Shown here one piece after another: positions 48,040-57,287 of a DNA stretch of 64,000 nucleotides. The stretch is taken from contig JAITLQ010000002.1 of assembly GCA_031277795.1 (NCBI GenBank), positions 152,200-216,199 of the forward strand, read 5' to 3'. The position numbers and the translations under genes were made by a program. The notes beneath the pieces are model-generated. The model was not told the origin of the DNA and made no database searches. It saw only the letters and a program-made list of their open reading frames with translations. Within the stretch, counting starts at the first letter, position 1, and the number at the start of each line of letters is the position of its first letter. Origin of the DNA: Arthrobacter sp. GTDB lineage: Bacteria; Actinomycetota; Actinomycetes; Actinomycetales; Micrococcaceae.

Positions 48040-48981
48040 CTACTTGGCCCCGACGAGCGCGTTGCTGCGGTCCCACACATTGGTGGCGGCGACCATGAGC
48101 AGGGCCGAGCCGAGCATGTGGGCCAGCACGAGCGGCACCGGCAGGCCGGTGAAGTGCTGGGTGTAGCCGATGCCGGCCTGCAGCAGCAGCACGGCCACCA
48201 TCCACCACAGGCCGTGACGCAGGTGCGCGGGGGCCTGGGTGCGGAGCGCCAGGAAGATCGCGACGGCGACGGCGGCGACGAGCAGGTACACGGGCACCAC
48301 GTGGATGCGCGTGACCAGATCGGGGTTGAAGTCGTGGCGCGGGGCCTGCGGGTCGCCGGCGTGTGGGCCGGTTCCCGTCACGATGGTGCCGAGCACGACG
48401 GCGACGGCGGAGAGGGCCCAGATGACCCAGCCGAGCGTGCGCAGCGGCGGCGCCACGGGACCGCCCGTGATCCCGCCCGGCTGCGGGTTGGAGGCCAGCC
48501 CGGTGCGGTTCACGAGCAGGGCCGCCATGCACACGAGCGCGGCGGAGGCGAGGAAGTGCAGGGACACGATCCAGGGGTTGAGCTTGGTCCAGACGGTGAT
48601 GCCGCCGATGACGGCCTGCACCGGGATGATCGCCAGCAGGCCGAGCGAGAGCAGGAAGATCCGGGGGTACTCCTTGCGCGCCTTCCACACCGAGACGATC
48701 GTGGCGATGGCGATGGCCACCAGCACGAACGTGAGCATGCGGTTGCCGAACTCGATGAGGCCGTGAATGCCGGACTCCGGCACGGGCGTCATGGTGCCTG
48801 GCATGCAATTGGGCCAGTTGTCGCAGCCCAGCCCGGAGGCGGTCAAGCGGACGGCGCCGCCCGTGACGATGATGCCGATCTGGGACACGAGCGAGGCAAT
48901 GGCCAGGCGGTGCGAGCGGCGGGTGATACCGGTCGAACGCGCGGCGGCGGTGGTCGTTGCCATGGAGTGAACGTCCTTCAT
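48040..48981 (-). CDS. ctaA: Haem A synthase (CtaA/Cox15)
   Basis: 313 aa, eight membrane helices in two related four-helix halves. The first extracellular loop has the conserved LGCDNWPNC Cys pair, and haem-ligand histidines occur in IHGLIEFGNR, LHFLAS, RIHVVP and AHMLGS. It oxidises haem O to haem A for aa3-type oxidase. ATG 48981 begins 5 nt after the permease stop behind GGGAG; ATG 48963 after AAGGA is the alternative. Co-transcribed with the two ABC genes upstream. Confidence 0.93.
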   Translation of the reverse strand: MKDVHSMATTTAAARSTGITRRSHRLAIASLVSQIGIIVTGGAVRLTASGLGCDNWPNCMPGTMTPVPESGIHGLIEFGNRMLTFVLVAIAIATIVSVWKARKEYPRIFLLSLGLLAIIPVQAVIGGITVWTKLNPWIVSLHFLASAALVCMAALLVNRTGLASNPQPGGITGGPVAPPLRTLGWVIWALSAVAVVLGTIVTGTGPHAGDPQAPRHDFNPDLVTRIHVVPVYLLVAAVAVAIFLALRTQAPAHLRHGLWWMVAVLLLQAGIGYTQHFTGLPVPLVLAHMLGSALLMVAATNVWDRSNALVGAK

Positions 48982-48986
48982 GAGTC

Positions 48987-49763
48987 TTACTCCCAGCGGA
49001 ACCAGCGCACGGCCGCCGCGGTGCCGAGCACCGACCAGACGGCGAGCACCAGGAGGCTCGTGGGATCGATGCGGCCGTGGATCAGCGCGGCGCGCAGGCC
49101 CTCGCCCAGAGCGGAGGAGGGAAGGAGGGTGGCCGCCGTGCCGAGGAGGCCGGGCAGCTTGGAGAGGGGCAGGAGCAGCCCGCCGACGGCGGCCAGGAGC
49201 ACCCACACGAGGTTGGTGACGGCCAGCGTCGCCTGCGGGCGCAGCGTCCCGGCGATGAGCAGGCCGAGCGAGGTGAAGGCGATCGAGCCGAGCAGGAGCA
49301 TGAGCGCAGCGGCCGGCCAACCGGCGGCGACGGGCGTCCACCCCAGGAGGGCGGCGACGAGGCCGATGACGAGCACCTGCAGGCACACCACCACGAGGAC
49401 GGCGAGCCCCTTGCCCGTGATGAGCCCGCCGCGCCCCAGCGGCGTTGTGGAGAGCGAGCGCAGCACCCCGTACTGGCGGTCGAAGCCGGTCTGGATGCCC
49501 TGGCCGGTGAAGGCGACCGAGACCACGCACAGGGCCAGGACCCCGGGCGCCGCGGCATTGATGCGGGACGAGGCGAAGCCCTCGAGCAGATCGAGCCACG
49601 TGAGGGCGATCATCGCCATGAGCGGCAGGGCGATCGAGACGATGAGCTGCTCGCCGTTGCTCAGGATGGAGCGTGTCTCGTACAACGCCTGGCGCAGGCA
49701 ACGCAACGCCAGGGGAGCGGGGCGGGCGCCCGGCTCGCGCGTCAAGGGTGCCGTGGCGCTCAT
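48987..49763 (-). CDS. ABC-2 type transporter permease
   Basis: 258 aa, six hydrophobic helices, ABC-2 family. The FDRQYGVLRSLSTTPLGRGGLITGK segment (around residues 105-129) is the family's cytoplasmic coupling region. ATGA overlaps the stop of the ATPase gene. It corresponds in position to Rv1457c beside ctaA in mycobacteria. The substrate is unknown; linkage to ctaA suggests a haem- or oxidase-related role, or an export function, but this is inference. Confidence 0.88.
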   Translation of the reverse strand: MSATAPLTREPGARPAPLALRCLRQALYETRSILSNGEQLIVSIALPLMAMIALTWLDLLEGFASSRINAAAPGVLALCVVSVAFTGQGIQTGFDRQYGVLRSLSTTPLGRGGLITGKGLAVLVVVCLQVLVIGLVAALLGWTPVAAGWPAAALMLLLGSIAFTSLGLLIAGTLRPQATLAVTNLVWVLLAAVGGLLLPLSKLPGLLGTAATLLPSSALGEGLRAALIHGRIDPTSLLVLAVWSVLGTAAAVRWFRWE

Positions 49764-50728
49764 GCGCGACTTCCTTCCAAAAGATCGTGGGAGGCCTCGC
49801 TCGCGAGGGCGAGGAAGGCGTCCTCGAGCGAGCGGCGCTCCAGACGCAGGCTCACCGGCAGGGTGTCGGCCTCCGCCCAAGCGCTGGTGAGGCGGGCGAG
49901 GAGCTGCGGGGAGTCGACGGCGTCCAACACGTAGGCGCCGCCCTCGCGACGCGGGGCCAGGCCGGCCGGCCAGGACGGCGTGATCCCCTCGGCGAAGCTC
50001 ACCGTGAGTGAGGGCGGGGAATCGTGGCCGATGAGCTCGGCGACGCTGCCGTGGGCCACGGTGCGGCCGCGGTCGATGACGTACACCGTGTCGGAGAGGC
50101 GCTCGGCGTCCTCCAAGAGGTGCGTGGTCAGGACGATGGCGCGCCCGCGTGCGCGCTCCTCCTCGATGAGCTCGAAGACCACCTGGCGCGACTGCGGGTC
50201 GAGGCCAGCGCTCGGCTCATCGAGAAAGAGCACCTCGGGTGAGCCGACGAGCGCCACCGCGAGGGCCACGCGCTGCTTCTGGCCGCCGGAGAGGCGACGA
50301 ATGGGGGTGCGGGAGAACTCGTTGAGCCCCAGGCGCTCGGCCAGCTCGGTGACCGGCCGCGGCCGCGCATACAGCGAGGCGACGTGCCCCAGGTAGGCGA
50401 GCGGTTTCTGTGCCGGGGGCAGGCCGCCGTCCTGCAACATGACGCCCACGCGGGCGCGCAGCGTGGCGGGGGAGTGCCACGGATCCTCGTCCAGCAGGCG
50501 CACCGTCCCTCCGTCGGGGCGCAGCAGGCCCTGGGCGCAGGCGAGGGACGTGGACTTCCCCGCTCCATTGGTGCCAAGCAGGGTCGTGACGGCGCCGGCC
50601 TCCGCGCGGAAGCTGACGGAATGCAGCACGTGCTGGCGGCGCCCGCCCGCCGCGCGGAAGGACTTGGTCAGGGAGTCGACAAAGACCGCTGGGGGCGCGG
50701 CCGGGCGGCTCGGATCGGAGGCATGCAC
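49760..50728 (-). CDS. ABC transporter ATP-binding protein
   Basis: 322 aa drug-exporter-type ATPase. Walker A LLGTNGAGKST, signature LSGGQKQRVA, Walker B VLFLDEPSAGLD and the switch His in LTTHLLEDAERL are intact; an ~80-residue C-terminal extension follows. GTG 50728 is 6 nt after TAGGAT (complement of 50735-50740), so this operon (ATPase-permease-ctaA) is probably leaderless. A CTACTACAG half-site (complement of 50755-50763) covers the -35 region. Confidence 0.93.
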   Translation of the reverse strand: MHASDPSRPAAPPAVFVDSLTKSFRAAGGRRQHVLHSVSFRAEAGAVTTLLGTNGAGKSTSLACAQGLLRPDGGTVRLLDEDPWHSPATLRARVGVMLQDGGLPPAQKPLAYLGHVASLYARPRPVTELAERLGLNEFSRTPIRRLSGGQKQRVALAVALVGSPEVLFLDEPSAGLDPQSRQVVFELIEEERARGRAIVLTTHLLEDAERLSDTVYVIDRGRTVAHGSVAELIGHDSPPSLTVSFAEGITPSWPAGLAPRREGGAYVLDAVDSPQLLARLTSAWAEADTLPVSLRLERRSLEDAFLALASEASHDLLEGSRA

Positions 50729-50862
50729 CGTTCAATCCTAACGTCTTCGACGCGCTGTAGTAGAACGCGGTCCGCCACCGGGGCGGACCGCCCGGTGCTC
50801 CGCCCGCCGGTCCACCCGGCCGCGTGAGCGGGCCCACGTGGCCCTGATCGGTGCCTCACGCC

Positions 50863-50874
50863 AAGGCATGCCTT
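50863..50874 (+). promoter_or_regulatory. Palindrome upstream of sufR
   Basis: AAGGCATGCCTT is a perfect 12-bp palindrome in the 177-bp region between the divergent ABC and sufR genes, 32-43 nt before sufR. It is a candidate SufR or iron-regulator site. It only loosely resembles a DtxR/IdeR box. Confidence 0.4.
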
Positions 50875-50905
50875 ACTAGAAGGCTGACCCCGATTAGGGG
50901 ATGAT

Positions 50906-51694
50906 GTGTTTGTGTATTCAGAGGCTTCAGCATCCCCGCGCGTGGACGAGTCCGCGGCCAGCGCCAAGGACGCAGACGCAAGTACCCGCGATCGCGTGTT
51001 GCGCACCGTGCTTGAGCACGGCCCCATCACCGCCGCGGAACTTGGCCGGCGCCTTGGCTTCACCCCCGCCGCCGTGCGTCGCCACCTCGATCGCCTCGAG
51101 GCCGACGCCCTGATCGGCGTCAAGGACGTTCCGCAGCAGCGGGCCAAGGCCGGCCGCCCGGCTCGCCACTACGTGGTCAACCCGGCGGCCCAGGTGCGCC
51201 TCGGCAACGAGAACGGCCGCCTGGCCGCCGACGCCGTCGCCATGCTCCGCGAGCTCGGCGGCGAGGACGCGGTGAAGGACTTCGCCAGGCGCCGCGCCGC
51301 CGAACAGGAGGAGCGCTACCGCGAGCGCGTCCAGGCCGCGCCGGCCGGGGCCGAGCGGGCCGAGGCCCTCGCCGCGGCGCTGGCCGACGACGACTACGTG
51401 GCCTTCACGCGCGTCGTCGACGTCTCCACCGGCACGCACGCCATGCGCAGCCTGCAGCTGTGCCAGGCGCACTGCCCCGTGGTCGATGTGGCCCGCGAGG
51501 TCCCGGAGATCTGCGAGGCGGAGGCGGAAATGTTTGCCCGCCTCCTCGACGTTGATGTCAGAAGGCTCGCGACGCTCGCCGCCGGCGGCCACGTGTGCAC
51601 CACCCACATTCCCCTCGGGCGCGACGCGGAGAGCGTTGTGCCGGAGAAGCGAACCAGAATCACGATTTCCAAGAAGCAGGAGAGGACGCGATGA
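50906..51694 (+). CDS. sufR: Fe-S sensing transcriptional repressor SufR
   Basis: 262 aa. N-terminal winged helix ([21 protein letters not shown], about 41-61) and a C-terminal Fe-S domain with four Cys (C186, C190, C203, C231) in [15 protein letters not shown] and HVCTTHIP. Holo-SufR represses the suf operon when Fe-S is sufficient. Start GTG 50906; GTG 50912 is an alternative. The stop overlaps the sufB start (ATGA), so regulator and SufB are coupled. Confidence 0.94.
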   Translation: MFVYSEASASPRVDESAASAKDADASTRDRVLRTVLEHGPITAAELGRRLGFTPAAVRRHLDRLEADALIGVKDVPQQRAKAGRPARHYVVNPAAQVRLGNENGRLAADAVAMLRELGGEDAVKDFARRRAAEQEERYRERVQAAPAGAERAEALAAALADDDYVAFTRVVDVSTGTHAMRSLQLCQAHCPVVDVAREVPEICEAEAEMFARLLDVDVRRLATLAAGGHVCTTHIPLGRDAESVVPEKRTRITISKKQERTR

Positions 51695-53151
51695 CGGAGC
51701 AGATGGCGCCAAGCGCCGCGGATCCCGGCGTGATCGCCGAGATCCTCGAGAACAATCCCGAGCTCGAAGGCATCGGCAACTACCAGTACGGCTGGGCCGA
51801 TGAGGATGCAGCAGGCGCGGCCGCCAAGCGCGGCATCGACGCCGACGTCGTGGCAGACATCTCTGCCAAGAAGAGCGAGCCCGAGTGGATGCTCGCCCGC
51901 CGCCAGAAGGCGCTCAAGTACTTCGATCGCAAGCCCATGCCGACCTGGGGTCCCGACCTCTCCGGCATCGACTTCGACAACATCAAGTACTTCGTGCGTT
52001 CCACGGAGAAGCTGGCCGAGTCGTGGGAGGAGCTCCCCGCGGAGATCCGCGACACCTACGAGAAGCTGGGCATCCCCGAGGCCGAGCGCAATCGTCTCGT
52101 CGCGGGCGTCGCCGCCCAGTACGAGTCCGAGGTCGTCTACCACCAGATCCGCGAGGACCTGGAGGCGCAGGGCGTCATCTTCCTCGACACCGACACGGCG
52201 CTCAAGGAACACCCGGAGATCTTCGAGGAGTACTTCGGTTCCGTCATCCCGGCCGGCGATAACAAGTTCGCCGCGCTGAACACGGCCGTGTGGTCGGGCG
52301 GTTCCTTCGTCTACGTCCCCAAGGGCGTTCACGTCGAGATCCCGCTGCAGGCCTACTTCCGCATCAACACGGAGAACATGGGCCAGTTCGAGCGCACGCT
52401 CATCATTGCGGACGAGGACTCCTACGTTCACTACATCGAGGGCTGCACGGCCCCGATCTACAAGTCGGACTCGCTGCACTCCGCCGTGGTGGAGATCATC
52501 GTGAAGAAGAACGCCCGCGTTCGCTACACGACCATCCAGAACTGGTCCACGAACGTGTACAACCTCGTGACCAAGCGCGCCGTCTGCGAAGAGGGCGCCA
52601 CGATGGAGTGGGTCGATGGCAACATCGGCTCCAAGGTCACCATGAAGTACCCCGCCGTCTACCTCACGGGCGAGCACGCCCGCGGCGAGACGCTGTCGAT
52701 CGCCTTTGCCGGCGCCGGCCAGCACCAGGACACGGGCTCCAAGATGGTGCACATCGCCCCGAACACCTCCTCCTCGATCGTCGCCAAGTCGATCGCCCGC
52801 AACGGCGGCCGCTCCGGCTACCGCGGCCTGGTCCAGGTGCGGGAGGGCGCCAAGGGCGTCAAGAACAACGTGGTCTGCGACGCCCTCCTGGTCGACCAGA
52901 TCTCGCGTTCGGACACCTACCCCTACATCGACGTCCGCGAGGACGACGTGACGATGGGGCACGAGGCCACCGTCTCCAAGGTCTCCGAGGAGCAGCTCTT
53001 CTACCTCATGGCCCGCGGCCTCGCGGAGCAGGAGGCCATGGCGCTCATCGTGCGCGGCTTCGTCGAGCCGATCGCCCGCGAGCTGCCCATGGAGTACGCG
53101 CTCGAGCTGAACCGCCTCATTGAAATCCAGATGGAAGGGTCCGTGGGCTGA
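51691..53151 (+). CDS. sufB: Fe-S cluster assembly scaffold SufB
   Basis: 486 aa, the usual SufB size. The [25 protein letters not shown] and [20 protein letters not shown] segments form the beta-helix core, with the C-terminal [15 protein letters not shown] that SufD shares. It forms the SufBC2D scaffold where clusters are built. It has a good AGGAGAGG ribosome binding site inside the end of sufR. No intein is present, unlike in some mycobacterial SufB proteins. Confidence 0.97.
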   Translation: MTEQMAPSAADPGVIAEILENNPELEGIGNYQYGWADEDAAGAAAKRGIDADVVADISAKKSEPEWMLARRQKALKYFDRKPMPTWGPDLSGIDFDNIKYFVRSTEKLAESWEELPAEIRDTYEKLGIPEAERNRLVAGVAAQYESEVVYHQIREDLEAQGVIFLDTDTALKEHPEIFEEYFGSVIPAGDNKFAALNTAVWSGGSFVYVPKGVHVEIPLQAYFRINTENMGQFERTLIIADEDSYVHYIEGCTAPIYKSDSLHSAVVEIIVKKNARVRYTTIQNWSTNVYNLVTKRAVCEEGATMEWVDGNIGSKVTMKYPAVYLTGEHARGETLSIAFAGAGQHQDTGSKMVHIAPNTSSSIVAKSIARNGGRSGYRGLVQVREGAKGVKNNVVCDALLVDQISRSDTYPYIDVREDDVTMGHEATVSKVSEEQLFYLMARGLAEQEAMALIVRGFVEPIARELPMEYALELNRLIEIQMEGSVG

Positions 53152-53153
53152 TC

Positions 53154-54443
53154 ATGGCCGATTCGATCATCACCGACCGCGCCAAGGGCGCGCCGCTCAT
53201 CGCCGGCTTCACGGAGGAGGGCGAGGACCTCTCGCCGCTGAACCTGGCCGCGAGCAACCTCTCCCCGCTCGGCGGCGACGCCGCCAAGGAGCACTCGCAC
53301 GGTGGGGGCTTCGGCGTGGCCGATTCCTCGCGCGCGGGCCGCCCGTCCTCGTTCGATCCGAACGACTTCCCGGCCCTGACCGGCCGCGAGGAGGACTGGC
53401 GCTTCACGCCGCTCAAGCGCCTCAAGGGCCTGCACAGCGAGGCGCTCAGCGCCGCCGCCGCCCCGGCCATCGAGGTCAAGGTCACCGAGGGCAACCTCGA
53501 GCTGGCCGTGGGCGTGGAGCAGGCCGCGAAGTCGGACGCCCGCGTCGGCTTCCTGGCCCCGGAGGACCGCGTGGCGGCCAACGCCTTTGCGGCCGTCGAG
53601 ACGGCCACGGTCATCACCGTGCCGGCCGAGGCCGACGGCGACGTCATCGTTGCCTCGATCCACGGCGGCAACGACACCCCGTCGGCGCAGCACATCGTCA
53701 TCATCGGCGAGCCCGGCGCCCGCGCCACCGTGGTCCTGGATCACAGCGGCCTCGCCGTGCTCTCGCAGAACGTCGAGATCGACCTCAAGGAGGGTGCCGA
53801 CCTGAACGTTGTCACCCTGCAGCGCTGGGACGACGCCGCCGTGCACGCCTCCGATCAGCAGGCCCGCATCGGCCGCGACGCCCACCTGAAGCACACCGCC
53901 GTGTCCTTCGGTGGCGACGTGGTCCGCGTGACCCCGTCCGCCCGCCTGTCCGCGCAGGGTGGAGAAGCCGAGATGTTCGGCCTGTACTTCGCCGACGCCG
54001 GTCAGCACCTCGAGCACCGCCTCTTCGTCGACCACGCCGCCCCCAAGTGCACCTCCAACGTGCTCTACAAGGGCGCGCTGCAGGGCGAAGCCGCCCACGC
54101 CGTGTGGATCGGCGACGTGCTGATCCGCAAGGAGGCCACGGGCACCGATTCCTACGAGGCGAACAAGAACCTCGTGCTCACGGACGGCGCGCGCGCCGAC
54201 TCCGTGCCGAACCTGGAGATCGAGACGGGCGCCATCGACGGCGCCGGTCACTCCTCCACGACGGGCCGTTTCGACGACGAGCACCTGTTCTACCTCATGG
54301 CCCGCGGCATCGATGAGAAGACCGCCCGCCGCCTCGTGGTGCGCGGCTTCCTCAACGAGATCATCCAGAAGATCGGGGTCGCCTCGATCGAAGAGCAGCT
54401 CAGCGAGGCCATCGAGGCCGAGCTGGCGCAGACCGAGAACTGA
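53154..54443 (+). CDS. sufD: Fe-S cluster assembly protein SufD
   Basis: 429 aa SufBD-family protein. The C-terminal half ([52 protein letters not shown] region around residues 376-397) is conserved, while the N-terminal ~150 residues vary. It pairs with SufB and SufC. It starts 2 nt after sufB. Confidence 0.95.
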   Translation: MADSIITDRAKGAPLIAGFTEEGEDLSPLNLAASNLSPLGGDAAKEHSHGGGFGVADSSRAGRPSSFDPNDFPALTGREEDWRFTPLKRLKGLHSEALSAAAAPAIEVKVTEGNLELAVGVEQAAKSDARVGFLAPEDRVAANAFAAVETATVITVPAEADGDVIVASIHGGNDTPSAQHIVIIGEPGARATVVLDHSGLAVLSQNVEIDLKEGADLNVVTLQRWDDAAVHASDQQARIGRDAHLKHTAVSFGGDVVRVTPSARLSAQGGEAEMFGLYFADAGQHLEHRLFVDHAAPKCTSNVLYKGALQGEAAHAVWIGDVLIRKEATGTDSYEANKNLVLTDGARADSVPNLEIETGAIDGAGHSSTTGRFDDEHLFYLMARGIDEKTARRLVVRGFLNEIIQKIGVASIEEQLSEAIEAELAQTEN

Positions 54444-54502
54444 CCCACCCCAAGACACTCTCGCCCGCCGCCGCTGAGCGCGGGCGACAAGGAGAAACAC
54501 TG

Positions 54503-55258
54503 ATGTCTACCCTGGAAATCAAGGACCTGAAGGTCGGTATCGAGACCGAGCAGGGCCACAAGGAGATCCTGAAGGGCGTCAATCTCACCATCAACACGGG
54601 TGAGACGCACGCCATCATGGGCCCCAACGGCTCCGGCAAGTCCACGCTGGCCTCCACGATCGCCGGCCACCCCCGCTACATCGTCACGGGCGGCGAGATC
54701 CTGCTCGACGGCGAGAACGTGCTCGAGATGAGCGTCGACGAGCGCGCCAAGGCCGGCCTGTTCCTCGCCATGCAGTACCCCGTGGAGATCCCGGGCGTCA
54801 CCATGACGAACTTCCTGCGCACGGCCAAGACGGCCATCGACGGCGAGGCCCCGAGCCTTCGCACGTGGACCAAGGACGTCAAGGGCGCCATGGAGAAGCT
54901 GCGCATCGACCCCGACTTTGCCGCTCGCAACGTCAACGAGGGCTTCTCCGGCGGTGAGAAGAAGCGCGTCGAGATTCTGCAGCTCGAGCTCTTCAAGCCC
55001 AAGTTCGCCGTCCTGGACGAGACCGACTCCGGCCTCGATGTTGACGCGCTGAAGATCGTCTCCGAGGGTGTCAACCGCGCCCAGGAGGAGAACGACATGG
55101 GCACGCTGCTCATCACGCACTACACGCGCATCCTGCGCTACATCAAGCCCGACTTCGTGCACGTATTCGTCGACGGTCACGTGGCCGAGCAGGGTGGCCC
55201 CGAGCTCGCGGATCGCCTCGAGGAAGAGGGCTACGACCGCTACCTGGCCAAGGCCTGA
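54503..55258 (+). CDS. sufC: Fe-S assembly ATPase SufC
   Basis: 251 aa ABC-type ATPase of the SufBCD complex. Walker A MGPNGSGKST, signature FSGGEKKRVEIL, Walker B AVLDETDSGLD. It has a good AAGGAG ribosome binding site in the 59-nt gap after sufD. The Rieske-type ferredoxin gene found between sufD and sufC in some actinobacteria is absent. Confidence 0.97.
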   Translation: MSTLEIKDLKVGIETEQGHKEILKGVNLTINTGETHAIMGPNGSGKSTLASTIAGHPRYIVTGGEILLDGENVLEMSVDERAKAGLFLAMQYPVEIPGVTMTNFLRTAKTAIDGEAPSLRTWTKDVKGAMEKLRIDPDFAARNVNEGFSGGEKKRVEILQLELFKPKFAVLDETDSGLDVDALKIVSEGVNRAQEENDMGTLLITHYTRILRYIKPDFVHVFVDGHVAEQGGPELADRLEEEGYDRYLAKA

Positions 55259-55263
55259 TCGCC

Positions 55264-55590
55264 ATGACCGAGGGCAACGCGCAGACCTCCCTTGAGGATG
55301 TCACCGAGGCGCTGCACGATGTGATCGACCCCGAGCTGGGCGTGAACATCGTGGATCTCGGCCTGCTCTACGGCATGGCCTACAACGATGAGGGGACCCT
55401 TCTCATCGACATGACGCTGACGACCGCGGCCTGCCCGCTCACCGACGTCCTCGAGGACCAGGTCCAGAAGGCCCTGGATTCCATGGTGGATGACTGGCGC
55501 GTCAACTGGGTCTGGATGCCCCCGTGGGGTCCCGAGCGGATCACCGAGGACGGCCGCGATCAGATGAGGGCCCTGGGCTTCAACATCTGA
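55264..55590 (+). CDS. sufT: MIP18/PaaD-like Fe-S maturation factor SufT
   Basis: 108 aa DUF59 domain protein. DVIDPELGVNIVDLGLLYG and the conserved Cys in TTAACPLTDVL are characteristic. SufT helps deliver clusters to target proteins. It starts 5 nt after sufC and ends the operon. The sufS (cysteine desulfurase) and sufU genes that usually separate it from sufC are not here. Confidence 0.93.
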   Translation: MTEGNAQTSLEDVTEALHDVIDPELGVNIVDLGLLYGMAYNDEGTLLIDMTLTTAACPLTDVLEDQVQKALDSMVDDWRVNWVWMPPWGPERITEDGRDQMRALGFNI

Positions 55591-55611
55591 TCCGTCTCGG
55601 ATCCACGCTGT

Positions 55612-55660
55612 ACGACGGCGGCCCGTCACCTTTGGTTCAAAGGTGGCGGGCCGCCGTCGT
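55612..55660. terminator. Bidirectional terminator after the suf operon
   Basis: A 23-bp stem (55612-55634 with 55638-55660, one G-U) and a GTT loop between sufT and the convergent metallopeptidase gene. Confidence 0.85.
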
Positions 55661-55673
55661 GCTGTGGAGGGGA

Positions 55674-56588
55674 TCAGGGGTGATTCAGATCCCGCGCGGA
55701 GAACGTGTCGCAGACCCCGGGATCCCCTGAACGGTAGCCGGCGGTGAACCAGGCCTGACGCTGGGCGGAGGAACCATGGGTCCAGCCCTCGGGGTTGATG
55801 TACCCGGTCGACTGCTGCTGGATGTGATCGTCGCCCACGGCCGCTGCGGCGGAGAGGGCGCTCTTGATGTCCGCGTCGGTGAGGGGATCGATGAAGCGGG
55901 CGCCGCTCGCGTCGGTCGTGGAGGAGGCGTGGTTGGCCCATACGCCGGCGAAACAATCGGCCTGCAGCTCCACCCTGACGGAGCCGCCCTGGGAGCCGGA
56001 GCCCACCTGTGAGTTCCGGATGGCGCCGGTCAGATTCTGGATGTGATGGCCGTATTCGTGGGCCACGACGTACTCCTGCGCCAGGGCACCCGTATCGGCG
56101 CCGTAGTTGCGCACGAGCTCGCCGAAGAAGGTGGGGTCGATGTAGATCGTGGAATCGCCCGGGCAATAGAACGGGCCCATGGCGCTGCTGGCCGAGCCGC
56201 AGGCGGTGGTGGTGCCGTTGGCGAAGATCTGGGCGCCGGGTGCCGTGAAGCCCGCGATGCGCAGCTGCGTTGCACCCTCGACCCAGTACGCATCGAGGCT
56301 GTTGAGGGTGCCGACGATGCGGCAATCGTCGCTCGCATTGGCCGAGGCCCCTGTGGTGCAGCGCTGGTTGATGTCGTTGCCGTCGGTGCTCTGCACCTGG
56401 GTGACCTGTTGGTCGCTGGGGGTATTGACCATGCCGGAGAGGGCCTGCGGTCCAAAGATGATCGCGAGGATGAGCGCGATGATGCCGCCGCCACCGCCGA
56501 TGGCCATGCCCGCGCGCGACCCACCGCCCCCGCTGCGCACGTCCTGGACGCGGGAGGGGTCCAGCTTGGATCCGTCGTTGAAGCTCAT
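55674..56588 (-). CDS. Neutral zinc metallopeptidase (YpfJ family)
   Basis: 304 aa. After a Gly-rich cytoplasmic N-terminus there is one membrane span (about 29-47), then an extracellular domain with the HEYGH zinc motif (177-181), the third-ligand region ELQADCFAGVWA, and four conserved Cys. It is therefore a membrane-anchored, outward-facing protease. Substrates are unknown. ATG 56588 is 7 nt after TACGCT (complement of 56596-56601), a leaderless layout. Confidence 0.9.
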   Translation of the reverse strand: MSFNDGSKLDPSRVQDVRSGGGGSRAGMAIGGGGGIIALILAIIFGPQALSGMVNTPSDQQVTQVQSTDGNDINQRCTTGASANASDDCRIVGTLNSLDAYWVEGATQLRIAGFTAPGAQIFANGTTTACGSASSAMGPFYCPGDSTIYIDPTFFGELVRNYGADTGALAQEYVVAHEYGHHIQNLTGAIRNSQVGSGSQGGSVRVELQADCFAGVWANHASSTTDASGARFIDPLTDADIKSALSAAAAVGDDHIQQQSTGYINPEGWTHGSSAQRQAWFTAGYRSGDPGVCDTFSARDLNHP

Positions 56589-56651
56589 GCGCGCCAGCGT
56601 ACAGAAGGAAGGTCGGATTGGGGCCCTCCTTCGCGCGCCGTGGCGCCGTGG

Positions 56652-57287
56652 CTACGGGGCGGGTTCGTCTGGCCGCCTGGCCTCGAGCAGCCCGCGGGCG
56701 GCGATCGCATCGCCGGCGTCCCTGGCCCGGGCGACGGCGGTGACCCCGAGCGAGGTGGCGGTGCGCAGCGGCGCGCGCTTGACGCCTCGCGCCGCCGCCG
56801 CCTCGCGGGCCCGCCCCCAGCTGGCCGAGAGCTCCGGCAGGGTACGCAGAAACAGCGCGAGGACGAGCGTGGTGCGCGCCGGCGGGATGCGCAGCGCCGT
56901 GGCGAGCGCGGTCAGCCCGTCGAGCAACGCGGCGGTCCGCGTCGTCAGCAGCAGGAGGCGCGCCAGCTGCACGAGCGCAAACATGCAGCCGATGAGCCCC
57001 ACTGCGGCGGGCGGCGAAACGAAGAACCACTGGTACGCGCCGAGGAGCGCGAGGATCCACCACCAAAAGCGCAGGGGGGCGGGCCAGGCCCGGAGCACCC
57101 GGCGCCCGGCCAGCGCGTAGAGCGCCACGGAGAGGGCGAGCAGGCCCAGGCCGACGGGCGCCGTGCGCCACACCGTGCCGAGGACACCCACGGCAAGCAG
57201 CAGCAGGTACTTCAGCCACAAGGGGGCGCGGTGGACGGGGGAGTCCCCGGCGATCCAGGTGAGCAGCGCGCCCGGGCCCGGGTTCAC
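56652..57287 (-). CDS. bioN: ECF transporter transmembrane protein EcfT (BioN-like)
   Basis: 211 aa, CbiQ/EcfT family: about five hydrophobic segments and the two coupling-helix Ala-Arg-Gly motifs (AAARGVK and IAARGLLEAR) near the C-terminus. It couples ATP hydrolysis to the BioY substrate protein. GTG 57287 overlaps the ATPase stop (GTGA), so the genes are translationally coupled. It is shorter than typical EcfT but complete. Confidence 0.88.
   Translation of the reverse strand: MNPGPGALLTWIAGDSPVHRAPLWLKYLLLLAVGVLGTVWRTAPVGLGLLALSVALYALAGRRVLRAWPAPLRFWWWILALLGAYQWFFVSPPAAVGLIGCMFALVQLARLLLLTTRTAALLDGLTALATALRIPPARTTLVLALFLRTLPELSASWGRAREAAAARGVKRAPLRTATSLGVTAVARARDAGDAIAARGLLEARRPDEPAP

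Noticed and set aside
51691..53151. Possible intein in sufB, as in some mycobacteria
   Set aside because: The protein is 486 aa with an uninterrupted family alignment pattern; there is no insertion.
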